Assembly (NCBI GenBank): GCA_017963125.1
Contig: JAGCUA010000076.1
Span: forward strand, 1-64,000
Direction of reading: 5' to 3'
Length of the DNA stretch: 64,000 nt
Origin: a bacterium
GTDB taxonomy: Bacteria; UBP6; UBA1177
Part shown: piece by piece, positions 42,522 through 50,376 of the stretch
Position numbering within the stretch: the first letter of the stretch is position 1
Layout of the letters: each line of letters starts with the position of its first letter
Notes under the pieces: generated by a model
The model's database searches: none
What the model saw: only the letters and a program-made list of their open reading frames with translations
Told to the model about the DNA's origin: nothing
Program-made: the position numbers and the translations under genes

Positions 42522-45158
42522 ATGCCTGCTTTCAGAAAAACATTTACTCTTCTTCTGTCAATCTGTCTTTTTTCAATTCTTTTTGCTGAAAATGAACCGC
42601 CTGTCCTCGGCAAACTTATCGAAAGAAACGGTTTTCTTTACGATACTTTTTACTATCATGTAAGCGGCGAACCGCAGTATCTTCTGCAGAAATACGACGA
42701 GATCGCAATTCCTCATTCGGTAGACATGAACTCTCTGCGCGGTCTTGAATTCAACGGAATACAGATTTCCGACATGATCTCAGAGGTAACTTTCGATTTC
42801 CGTAATTTCAGAGCTTTCAGAATAAACCTTGACGAGTTCGACCGCAAAAACTGGATGCAGGTGCGCAATATCCTTGCGAAAAACGGCATTCCTGCATGGC
42901 CTGTCCTCACCTATCACGCGGAGAACTCCCCGATAGTCCTCGACGGCACGATGAACCTCACTTTCCCGAAATATATGGAAAAGGCTGAACAGGATAGGAT
43001 CCTTGAGCTTTACGGATTAAAAGTAGTTGAAATCGTTGATGAAGAAAATAATTTCTACACCGTTTCACTCAATCCTGGAACCGATCCTTTCGCGATCGCG
43101 AACTCACTCTACACCAGACAGTTCGTCCGCTGGGCTCAGCCGAACTGGCTCTGGCACTTCATTCCATTGTCTACGACTCCGAACGACCCCTATTTTTCAA
43201 AGCAGTGGCATCTCACCCAGATCAACGCACAGTATGCATGGGACACTGAAACAGGTGACAACAAAGATGTCAGGATCGCGATCGTCGATACCGGCGTTGA
43301 TTTGAATCACCCTGACCTGAATGTTCTTGCAGACCTCGGACATGACTACCTCGGCAACCTCGGCGGCGCACCGAACATTCCTACCTACGGCGGCAACACC
43401 CAGGGAGGCAACGATCACGAAGGCACCCCGCACGGAACATCGTGTGCAGGTCTTGCTGCTGCAAAAACGAACAACGGAATCGGCGTTTCGGCTTCATGCT
43501 GGGGCTGTCCGATCATTCCGATAAGACTTATTGCAGATGCCGGAACTTCATATTCGGCAGTACATGCGAGCGACAACTACAATGCCATGAAACACGCTGT
43601 TGACAGCGGCGCATGGGTCGTCAGCAACAGCTGGGGAATGCAGGATGTCGACAGAAACGGCAACTGCACCAATGTTCCCGCAGACAGCAACAGCTCGGAT
43701 GGCGTAAACTACGGCCGCACGAACGGAAGAGGCGGAAAAGGAACTATTTTCCTCTGGGCAGCCGGCAACTCACACTGCAACACAAACAAGAACAGCTTCC
43801 TCTCAAATGACGACAACCTTCTGGCGGTCAGCGCACTGGGTCAGTCAGGCTCGATGGAAAGTTATTCAAACTACGGTACAGCCATCGACATCGCTGCCGG
43901 TGCGGGAAAAAGCACGACCGACCTTCAGGGAAACACTTACGGCTACGCATGCAGTTCTTACGGATGCATGGGAAGCCTTGACACCAACGGCGACTACACA
44001 AACGGATTCAGCGGAACAAGTGCGGCAACACCTGTTGCGGCAGGCGCTGTAGCACTTATGCTCGCGGCAAAACCCGACATGACTTTCAATGAAGCTATGA
44101 ACTGCATCAAAGTTTCGGCATACAAACCTTCGACGACATGCTCCGAAGGCGCATGGACGACACAGAGCGACACATACGTCTCCAACGGACAGCATTCACC
44201 CTGCTTCGGCTACGGCATCGTTGACGCGAATGCAATGGTAGTCGGAGCGAAAAACGGAACATGCGGAGAATGCATCCCGACAGCTTCGATCGACGGCTGT
44301 TTCGGCAACTATTCCGGCAAAGACGACGACTGCGACGGTGTGATCGACAACAATTGCGCCAACGGCGCCGGCGGCAAGGGAAAAGCTGCTGATGCCTGCT
44401 CTACAGATTCCGAATGTGTCAACACGGCAGTCACCCCGAAATGCATTACCGACGAAGGCTGGACTGACGGCTACTGCTCGGCAGAATGCACCAAAAACAC
44501 CGACTGCTACAACGGAAACGGCAAAGTTGAATGCTATCAGGGCAAATGTATAGCAAAATGCTCATACAACACAGTCCGCTCGGGTTACGCATGTATCTCC
44601 GACAAGATCCTTCCGAAAGGGACCGAAGTCGTTGCAAGCTGCGGAAACGGCATCACTGAAGACGGCGAAAAATGCGACGGCGGAAACAAACTCTGCAAAC
44701 TTGTAGACGGCAGCTTTACCGGCGGCACCGCTATATGCAACCAGAACTGCACAGGCTACGACACGAGCACATGCGAAGGCGGAAGCGGAAACCTCTGCGG
44801 CAACCACAATGTTGACAGCGGTGAGATCTGCGACGGAGATACGATCCAGTGCAAACAGCTTGCAGGCGCCCCGAAAGGCGGTACGGCAAACTGTTCAAAA
44901 GACTGCATGAGCTGGGACAAATCGACCTGCTACGACGACGGATCGGGCTCAAATGACGGCGGAAACAACGGCGGTAACGACAGCGGAAACTCCGACAACA
45001 ACGAGAGCGGAGACAGCAAAGCAAACTGCGGAAACGGTTTCCTTGACGACGGCGAACAGTGCGATGACGGCAACAGAATCGACGGCGACGGCTGCTCGAA
45101 ATACTGCATGAAAGAAAGCGGAACGAAATCTTCGGGCTGCGCACTTACGGTCTTCTAA
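42522..45158 (+). CDS. Secreted subtilisin-like (S8) protease with Cys-rich repeats and SSGC C-terminus
   Basis: The 878-residue preproprotein starts at the ATG 42522 (MPAFRKTFTLLLSICLF signal), with GGAGG eight bases upstream; a GTG at 42513 overlaps that SD. The catalytic triad is Asp256 in IAIVDTGVDLNHPD, His304 in GTPHGTSCAGLAA and Ser500 in GFSGTSAATPVAAG. After the domain come Cys-rich modules, including CGNGITEDGEKCDGGN, CGNHNVDSGEICDGD and CGNGFLDDGEQCDDGN, of the myxobacterial Cys-rich repeat (DUF4215) type, with a Gly/Asn/Ser/Asp linker before the last. The end is ESGTKSSGCALTVF. It is very likely exported and surface-held. Confidence 0.93.
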   Translation: MPAFRKTFTLLLSICLFSILFAENEPPVLGKLIERNGFLYDTFYYHVSGEPQYLLQKYDEIAIPHSVDMNSLRGLEFNGIQISDMISEVTFDFRNFRAFRINLDEFDRKNWMQVRNILAKNGIPAWPVLTYHAENSPIVLDGTMNLTFPKYMEKAEQDRILELYGLKVVEIVDEENNFYTVSLNPGTDPFAIANSLYTRQFVRWAQPNWLWHFIPLSTTPNDPYFSKQWHLTQINAQYAWDTETGDNKDVRIAIVDTGVDLNHPDLNVLADLGHDYLGNLGGAPNIPTYGGNTQGGNDHEGTPHGTSCAGLAAAKTNNGIGVSASCWGCPIIPIRLIADAGTSYSAVHASDNYNAMKHAVDSGAWVVSNSWGMQDVDRNGNCTNVPADSNSSDGVNYGRTNGRGGKGTIFLWAAGNSHCNTNKNSFLSNDDNLLAVSALGQSGSMESYSNYGTAIDIAAGAGKSTTDLQGNTYGYACSSYGCMGSLDTNGDYTNGFSGTSAATPVAAGAVALMLAAKPDMTFNEAMNCIKVSAYKPSTTCSEGAWTTQSDTYVSNGQHSPCFGYGIVDANAMVVGAKNGTCGECIPTASIDGCFGNYSGKDDDCDGVIDNNCANGAGGKGKAADACSTDSECVNTAVTPKCITDEGWTDGYCSAECTKNTDCYNGNGKVECYQGKCIAKCSYNTVRSGYACISDKILPKGTEVVASCGNGITEDGEKCDGGNKLCKLVDGSFTGGTAICNQNCTGYDTSTCEGGSGNLCGNHNVDSGEICDGDTIQCKQLAGAPKGGTANCSKDCMSWDKSTCYDDGSGSNDGGNNGGNDSGNSDNNESGDSKANCGNGFLDDGEQCDDGNRIDGDGCSKYCMKESGTKSSGCALTVF

Positions 45159-45212
45159 GTTTGGCACTTTTTTCTTTAATAAAATCAACAAATTAAATCG
45201 CGAGGTAAAGAG

Positions 45213-46871
45213 ATGAAATTCAGAAGATCCCACATTATCGTCTTTTTGTCTGTACTATTCATTTTCGCAGCATGTTCGGACAGCAAAAAAAACGAAGATG
45301 AAACAACCGGTGACCAGGACAGCTATTCCGACAGCGACGCATCCGGCGATGCGGAACTTCCCGACGCAGATTCTGATCCGCATGAAGAAACGGAACCGGA
45401 CGCAGACAACGCCGAAGAGCCGGAAGAAAGAACCAAAAGCCCGGACTTCGAAGACCTTGAATGCGGTCATTCTTTCGGCGACTATGCATGCGACTTCACT
45501 CTGCCGACAGATTCCGGAGACTGGAATTTCGCCGAAAACTACTCAAAAAACGACAACTATATCCTTGTGTTCTACCGCAGCATGAACACGACGAGCTCAA
45601 AAATATGGGGCACATCACTCTACAATCTCTTCGACAAAGCACCTGAAAATATTCACTATTTTTTCATTGTAGACTCAGGGAAAAGCGATGTCACGGAAGA
45701 AAAGATCCAGACAATAAAAGCTTCAGTCAAGGATGCATACGATGTAGTCGGAAACGAAAAGATTTTCAAAAATATGCACATTGTCACCAAACCAGCATCC
45801 GAAGCCGATCCGTGGATCGCCGAACTTATTGAAAACAACAAATCCGACTTTTTCTTCGGTATCGACAGGGAACGCAGGATCAGAAAAGGCGGATCGATGT
45901 CCGGACTTGACGACATATACAAAGAGGCTGAATATTACGATTATGAGAAGAAAATTTCCGGCTTCATTGAAGAAAACGCTTCCGCATCCACGGTTTTCAA
46001 AGGACTTGAAGGAGTTCCTTTTGAAGAAGAAGGGTGGACAAAAAACATCGATTTCGAAATAGATTTCAAGGGACTTTCCGAAAACGGCAGGCTTTACATC
46101 ATGCTTGAGCAGATATGCAGCGAGCCGAAAAAATGCGAATGGGACAGACTTGAAAGACTTTTTCTCTGCGATGAAACCGGAGAAAAATGCGAAACGGAAA
46201 CCGGCCGCTGGATAACGACTTACGGCAGAAGCGGAAAGTGGCTGACCGACATCACTCCGCTTAAACCGATGTTTGAAAAAGACGGAAAATACAAATTCAG
46301 ATTCACCGTTGACGGCGACTACTACGTCAACAACCTCGATTTTATTTTTGTAAAAGAGGCTGAAACAGCAGGGAATGCTCTCGTTCCGCTCTTCAACCAG
46401 CGCGAGCAGTTCGACGAAAACTACAATTCGCATTTTGAGCCGATGAAAATCGAAATATCCGGCGATATCAAAAAAGCTAAAATCTTCGCATACATCACTG
46501 GTCACGGCAATGCCTCGGAAGAAGCCAACTGTGCCGAATTCTGTCAGTTTGAATCGGTCTTCACGGTAAACGGAAAAGATTTCAAAATCCGCTTTGACAA
46601 GGCCGGAACAACTGACGGTTGTTTTGAAGAGGTCAGAAACGGCGTCGTTCCCAACCAGTACGGAACATGGCCCTACGGCCGTGCCGGCTGGTGCCCCGGC
46701 AAAAACGTAACGCTTCTTGAAGCCGATGTTTCGGAAGTGCTTGCCAGCGGCGAAAACGTTTTTTCTTATGCCGCATACCTTGACGGGAAAGTTTATGTCC
46801 CGGTAGTCACGAACGAAAACGGATACCGCGCAGAAATCTATCTTTCAAGCTTCCTCGCACTTTACAAATAA
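45213..46871 (+). CDS. PNGase F-like peptide N-glycosidase lipoprotein
   Basis: The 552-residue protein has a lipobox FIFAAC (residues 16-21) and an acidic linker to about residue 75. A thioredoxin-like region follows (about 95-260: NYILVFYRSMN, YFFIVDSGKSDVTEEKI). The last ~280 residues match the two jelly-roll domains of PNGase F: WTKNIDFEIDF, RWITTYGRSGKWLTDITP, then GHGNASEEANCAEFC, FTVNGKDF, YGTWPYGRAGWCPGKNV and ANGENVF-like SGENVFSYAAYLDG. PNGase F removes N-glycans from Asn of glycoproteins as intact glycans. Two protease genes lie upstream, which fits glycoprotein digestion. No SSGC tag; anchoring is N-terminal. Catalytic acid residues could not be placed with certainty. Confidence 0.82.
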   Translation: MKFRRSHIIVFLSVLFIFAACSDSKKNEDETTGDQDSYSDSDASGDAELPDADSDPHEETEPDADNAEEPEERTKSPDFEDLECGHSFGDYACDFTLPTDSGDWNFAENYSKNDNYILVFYRSMNTTSSKIWGTSLYNLFDKAPENIHYFFIVDSGKSDVTEEKIQTIKASVKDAYDVVGNEKIFKNMHIVTKPASEADPWIAELIENNKSDFFFGIDRERRIRKGGSMSGLDDIYKEAEYYDYEKKISGFIEENASASTVFKGLEGVPFEEEGWTKNIDFEIDFKGLSENGRLYIMLEQICSEPKKCEWDRLERLFLCDETGEKCETETGRWITTYGRSGKWLTDITPLKPMFEKDGKYKFRFTVDGDYYVNNLDFIFVKEAETAGNALVPLFNQREQFDENYNSHFEPMKIEISGDIKKAKIFAYITGHGNASEEANCAEFCQFESVFTVNGKDFKIRFDKAGTTDGCFEEVRNGVVPNQYGTWPYGRAGWCPGKNVTLLEADVSEVLASGENVFSYAAYLDGKVYVPVVTNENGYRAEIYLSSFLALYK

Positions 46872-46992
46872 AACATTATTTCCCGACTTTATTTGAGCCG
46901 CTGTATTTTTGTTTTAAACACTCTGAAAAGTTTTTGAATAAAAAGTCCGGCACAATTTTTGCTTTATTGCGGCGTATTTGATCTTTTTCAAT

Positions 46993-47156
46993 TGATAACG
47001 GCTGTCAGTTTCCGGTCAACACACATTTGAAAAACTAATCTACACCAACACTACAATTTATTTCAAGCGCCGAAAAGGCTTCAAATCCAGAGCTCGTCAC
47101 ATTTCAGGCAGCCGTTATCATCATCCTGACAGAGCCCCTTCGGGGGCATTTTTTTT
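46993..47156 (+). ncRNA. Candidate structured RNA with long closing stem and terminator
   Basis: In the 350-base spacer after the PNGase gene, GATAACGGCTG (46994-47004) pairs perfectly with CAGCCGTTATC (47109-47119). The stem extends by an outer T-A (46993/47120) and inner wobble and C-G pairs. Inside, ATTTGAA (47025-47031) can pair with TTCAAAT (47080-47086), and GCC-GAAAA-GGC (47069-47079) gives a small hairpin. An intrinsic terminator follows after 14 bases. It could be an independent small RNA or a structured 3' UTR. It does not match any family I can name. Confidence 0.5.
47134..47156 (+). terminator. Intrinsic terminator
   Basis: GCCCC-TTCG-GGGGC (47134-47147) with a stable UUCG-type loop, then A and eight T residues. 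It ends the plus-strand transcript of the candidate RNA and/or the PNGase gene, facing the convergent collagen-like genes. Confidence 0.9.
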
Positions 47157-47222
47157 GCACTAAGGCTTTCAGACAGAAAACCGAAACATATTGAAAATAT
47201 TCAAGAAAAAAGTTTTTTTCGA

Positions 47223-48161
47223 TTAGAAGAGCGTGAGCGAGCAGCCTGAACTTGCCGCCTGTTCGCTTGCTTCGACGGCATCTTCGCCGTTGCAGATATA
47301 GTATTTGTTTTTAACTTCGCTCTCGTCGAGGACACCGTTTCTGTCCTTGTCGAGACCGCTCATAAACTTTTTACCGCCGTTTTCGCAGTTGTCTCCGGCC
47401 GCCTCATCAACAATGCTTACAAGCGAATCAAAACCGTCGGATCCTGCTGCGCCCTGTTCTCCGGCGATACCAGGCTCCCCCTGTTCACCTTTGTCGCCGC
47501 GCTCGCCTTTTGCACCGTCTGCACCGTCTTTTCCGTCTGTTCCGGCGACACCCGGTCTGCCCTGCTCGCCTTTGTCGCCCTGTTCGCTGGTTCCGTCGCA
47601 TACGTAATGGACAGAGATCTCGGAATCTTCAAAAATGTCGTTACCGTTTGCATCGAAGCGTGTTTCGATCTTTGAACCGCCGGAAGGACAGTTTTCTCCC
47701 TCAGGCTCTCCGGTTACCACGAATTCCGTAACCTTTCCTTCCGAACCGTTCTGTCCGTTAGCTGCAGCGGCGTCTTCCATAGTACTGGCACCGTTATCAC
47801 CCGGTTCACCGTAGCAGAGCGCGACTTCCGAGGCATACCCGTCATCGATATTCCCGTCGGAATCACAGTCTACACCGCTTGTCACTACAACTCCGTAACC
47901 AGTGGAACAGGATGATGCAGCCTGAACTTTAAAAACGGTATCACAGCCGTTACTGCCGTTACAGATATAGGCCTGAGATCTGAGCTCACCCTTTTCGATA
48001 TCGATAGTTCCGCTGGAATCATCGTCCTGGCCGACAACGACAAGAAGACCGCCGTTCGGGCAATGCGAATCACCGGGACCGAGCGGAGTCGTTTCAACTC
48101 TCTGATACGCAGCGAGCGGCATAAAACCTAAAAATAAAAAAAGCAGAAATAGTTTTTTCAT
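47223..48161 (-). CDS. Secreted collagen-like protein with DUF7151-type repeats and SSGC C-terminus
   Basis: The 312-residue protein has a signal peptide (MKKLFLLFLFLGFMPLAA). It then has repeats of the form CPxGG-x-G-D-x-N-G-x-L-x-x-x-E-V-x-x-YxCNG (for example CENGGKKFMSGLDKDRNGVL). These contain a Cys pair and a calcium-loop-like DxNG, as in DUF7151. Between them lies a Gly-Xaa-Yaa collagen-like tract (about 195-250: GDKGEQGRPGVAG, GAKGERGDKGEQG). It ends AASSGCSLTLF. AGGAGG precedes the ATG. It is probably a surface fibre or adhesin and is the second gene of a pair with a paralogue. Confidence 0.82.
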   Translation of the reverse strand: MKKLFLLFLFLGFMPLAAYQRVETTPLGPGDSHCPNGGLLVVVGQDDDSSGTIDIEKGELRSQAYICNGSNGCDTVFKVQAASSCSTGYGVVVTSGVDCDSDGNIDDGYASEVALCYGEPGDNGASTMEDAAAANGQNGSEGKVTEFVVTGEPEGENCPSGGSKIETRFDANGNDIFEDSEISVHYVCDGTSEQGDKGEQGRPGVAGTDGKDGADGAKGERGDKGEQGEPGIAGEQGAAGSDGFDSLVSIVDEAAGDNCENGGKKFMSGLDKDRNGVLDESEVKNKYYICNGEDAVEASEQAASSGCSLTLF

Positions 48162-48170
48162 AACTGCCTC

Positions 48171-49292
48171 CTAGCTGCGTGCGAATCTTACGGCAACAAA
48201 AGCACAGATCATTGATACTATTGCCAAAACAGCCAGCATAACATTATCATCTTCATCAACTGCACTTAGCGAACAGCCTGTGGACGAGGAAGTCAGTCCT
48301 GCCTCTTCCGCATCACGTCCGTTGCAGACATAGTAAATACTTTCGGCGTCGATTTCATCTTCGTCCAGTGCGCCGTTGCCGTTTGCATCAAGACCGAGCT
48401 CGATTTTTTTGCCGCCGGCTGCACAGTTTTCGCCTGCCGGTTCGTCAACTACCGAAACAAGCGATGTCGCACCGTTTTTACCGGCTTCACCTGTTGCTCC
48501 GGTTTTACCCTGTTCGCCCTGATCGCCTTTTTCGCCCTGATCGCCTTTTTCACCCTGAGCACCATCTTTGCCGTCAGCTCCGTTTGCGCCCGGCTCACCC
48601 TGATCGCCTTTCTGCCCCTGGTTGCCTTTAATGCCGTCTTTGCCGTTGCAGACATACTGCGTGTCGTCAATTTCGTCGTCGTCAAGAACGCCGTCGCCGT
48701 TATCATCGACACCGACTTCGATCTTTATGCCGGTACTTTTCGTACAGTTGTCTCCTTTCGGTTCGTCCGAAACTTTCGTGAGCGCATCGTGACCGTCAGC
48801 ACCTTTTCCGCCGTTGCAGACATATTTAGTCTGAGTCTGATCCACTTCGGAATCATCAAGGTCTCCCTCTCCGCTCGAGTCAAGACCGACTTCGATCTTG
48901 ATACCGCCGTTCGGGCACACCGCCTCAAGATCCTCTCCTTCAGCGGAAGTTCTCGAAAGAGCGTTCTGACCGTCTGCTCCGTTGCAGACATAGCTCGAAG
49001 TTGTGCCGACAGTGATTTTGATACCTCCGGCATCTCCGCACATAGTACCTGCATCACTTATCGAAACCCCTGTAGCACCGTTGCTGCCGTTACAGACATA
49101 CTGAGTGCTCTCGATTTCGCTTTCGTCCAGATCGCCATTACCGTTATCATCATCGCCGACATCGATCCTGGCACCGCCGTTCGGGCAGTTGGCACCTTCA
49201 CCTTCTGTAGAAACATTTACAAGCGTGTCGGTAGCCGAAAGAGCCCCCGCAAACAGAAAACTTAAAATAACAATAAAGGTTGTTTTTTTCAT
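48171..49292 (-). CDS. Collagen-like DUF7151-type surface protein with MYXO-CTERM-like anchor
   Basis: The 373-residue paralogue has a signal peptide (MKKTTFIVILSFLFAGALSA), about five DUF7151-type repeats (CPNGGARIDVGDDDNGNGDL, CPNGGIKIEVGLDSSGEGDL, CAAGGKKIELGLDANGNGAL) and a Gly-Xaa-Yaa tract near 220-270 (GEKGDQGEKGDQGEQG). Its C-terminus is SSSTGCSLSAVDED followed by a ~20-residue transmembrane helix and a basic RFARS tail. That is the Cys + helix + Arg layout of MYXO-CTERM signals, which are cleaved by myxosortase. GAGGAG precedes the ATG. The pair probably forms one transcript (nine-base gap). Confidence 0.82.
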   Translation of the reverse strand: MKKTTFIVILSFLFAGALSATDTLVNVSTEGEGANCPNGGARIDVGDDDNGNGDLDESEIESTQYVCNGSNGATGVSISDAGTMCGDAGGIKITVGTTSSYVCNGADGQNALSRTSAEGEDLEAVCPNGGIKIEVGLDSSGEGDLDDSEVDQTQTKYVCNGGKGADGHDALTKVSDEPKGDNCTKSTGIKIEVGVDDNGDGVLDDDEIDDTQYVCNGKDGIKGNQGQKGDQGEPGANGADGKDGAQGEKGDQGEKGDQGEQGKTGATGEAGKNGATSLVSVVDEPAGENCAAGGKKIELGLDANGNGALDEDEIDAESIYYVCNGRDAEEAGLTSSSTGCSLSAVDEDDNVMLAVLAIVSMICAFVAVRFARS

Positions 49293-49407
49293 GACAGCTC
49301 CTCTAAAAAACCAAAAACAATGAACGCGATATCATCGTTTAAATCGGAGAAAAATTCAAGTTTTGAAGCGGTTTTGGAAGAGAATATTTTTTCCTTTCAT
49401 TTTTTTG

Positions 49408-49435
49408 TTGAAAAAAAACTTTTTTAGACTACACT
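49408..49435 (+). promoter_or_regulatory. Putative promoter of the Cys-rich lipoprotein gene
   Basis: TTGAAA (49408-49413), 16 bases, TACACT (49430-49435). It lies 58 bases before the start codon. Confidence 0.5.
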
Positions 49436-49493
49436 ATTTTGCGCGTTTGAGTTGAATTGGCATTTATTGATAGTTTTATTTTGGAGGTTTGAG

Positions 49494-50273
49494 ATGAAAA
49501 AAATGTTTTTTGTTTTAGTCGCAGCACTCTTTATGTTTGTTGCATGCGGTGACGACCCGACAGCCGTTGTAAACCCCACAGATGCTGACACGACAGCTGA
49601 CACGGAACCGACTGACACTGACACAGACACTGACACTGAACCGACTGAACCGACTGAACCGACCGAACCGACTGAACCGACTGAGCCGACCGACGACGGC
49701 TGTGCCGCAACAGAAGGTCTTTCCTGCACGACCGATACCGAATGCGGAGCTTGCATGATCTGCGTTACCGGCGGAAAATGTGCAAAAGGCTGCAAAACCG
49801 ATGATGACTGCCAGATGCAGCCCGGACTTAAATGCAACACCAAACTCGCACGCTGCGTAAACATCTATGCTTCCAGCAAAGCATGTGCTGATGCAAACTG
49901 CCCGACCGGTTGCTGCTATGCTGAAAAAGGTCTTTCCGGCCTTAAATGCGCAAAAGAGGCAAATCCGGCTACATGCGGTCTCTGCCCGAACGGCGAAATC
50001 TACTCACCCGAAGATTCAAAATGTCTTCCGGCTATCTGCTCTTCGACGACAGACAACTGCCCGACGATCAATGCAGGCGCAACCAATCCTCCGGCAAAAT
50101 GCTACGAATGCAAAACCGGCGAACTTGTCTGCAAAGTAAAAACCTCTACATCTGGTTGCTCGGCAGGTACGGTTATCAACGCTGCACAGTGTGTTCCGGC
50201 AGGTCAGCAGTGTGTTGAAGGCGTAAGCGAATGCTGCTCCGGTATGCCTTGCGTTCAGGGTTACTGCTACTAA
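49494..50273 (+). CDS. Cys-rich lipoprotein with EPT-repeat linker
   Basis: The 259-residue protein has a lipobox MFVAC at residues 14-18. A Thr/Asp/Glu/Pro linker (TDTDTDTDTEPT and six EPT units) follows, then more than twenty Cys in ~180 residues (CSCTTDTECGACMICVTGG in pieces, CPTGCCYAEKG, CVEGVSECCSGMPCVQGYCY). The Cys spacing resembles Dickkopf/EGF-like small disulfide modules. The start at 49494 has GGAGG seven bases upstream. Function is unknown; the architecture suggests a surface-displayed, disulfide-rich binding domain on a stalk. It contains an internal TSGCSAG, not at the terminus. Confidence 0.82.
   Translation: MKKMFFVLVAALFMFVACGDDPTAVVNPTDADTTADTEPTDTDTDTDTEPTEPTEPTEPTEPTEPTDDGCAATEGLSCTTDTECGACMICVTGGKCAKGCKTDDDCQMQPGLKCNTKLARCVNIYASSKACADANCPTGCCYAEKGLSGLKCAKEANPATCGLCPNGEIYSPEDSKCLPAICSSTTDNCPTINAGATNPPAKCYECKTGELVCKVKTSTSGCSAGTVINAAQCVPAGQQCVEGVSECCSGMPCVQGYCY
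49637..49690 (+). repeat. Six 9-bp tandem units encoding EPT
   Basis: Copies of GAACCGACT/GAACCGACC encode Glu-Pro-Thr in the stalk of the Cys-rich lipoprotein. A related but less regular Glu/Pro/Thr tract lies at about 52529-52661 in another lipoprotein gene. Frame-preserving copy changes are possible. Confidence 0.8.
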
Positions 50274-50376
50274 TCGATTTGATCTGATTTCAGATTTTCC
50301 CGAAAATTCGACCGATTTTTCTTGAAATAAACTCTTACATCGTTAGATTTACGCGGTTTTTTTAAAGGAGTTTTTT

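Noticed and set aside
47081-47149. A 22-codon minus-strand frame (MPPKGLCQDDDNGCLKCDELWI in two halves) across the terminator
   Set aside because: It has no ribosome site and its first codons are the terminator stem. The stem-loop explanation for the same bases is stronger.
49600-49700. A possible CRISPR array from short regular repeats
   Set aside because: The units are 9 bp, without unique spacers, and encode Glu-Pro-Thr in frame. The same applies to 1124-1207 and 52529-52661.
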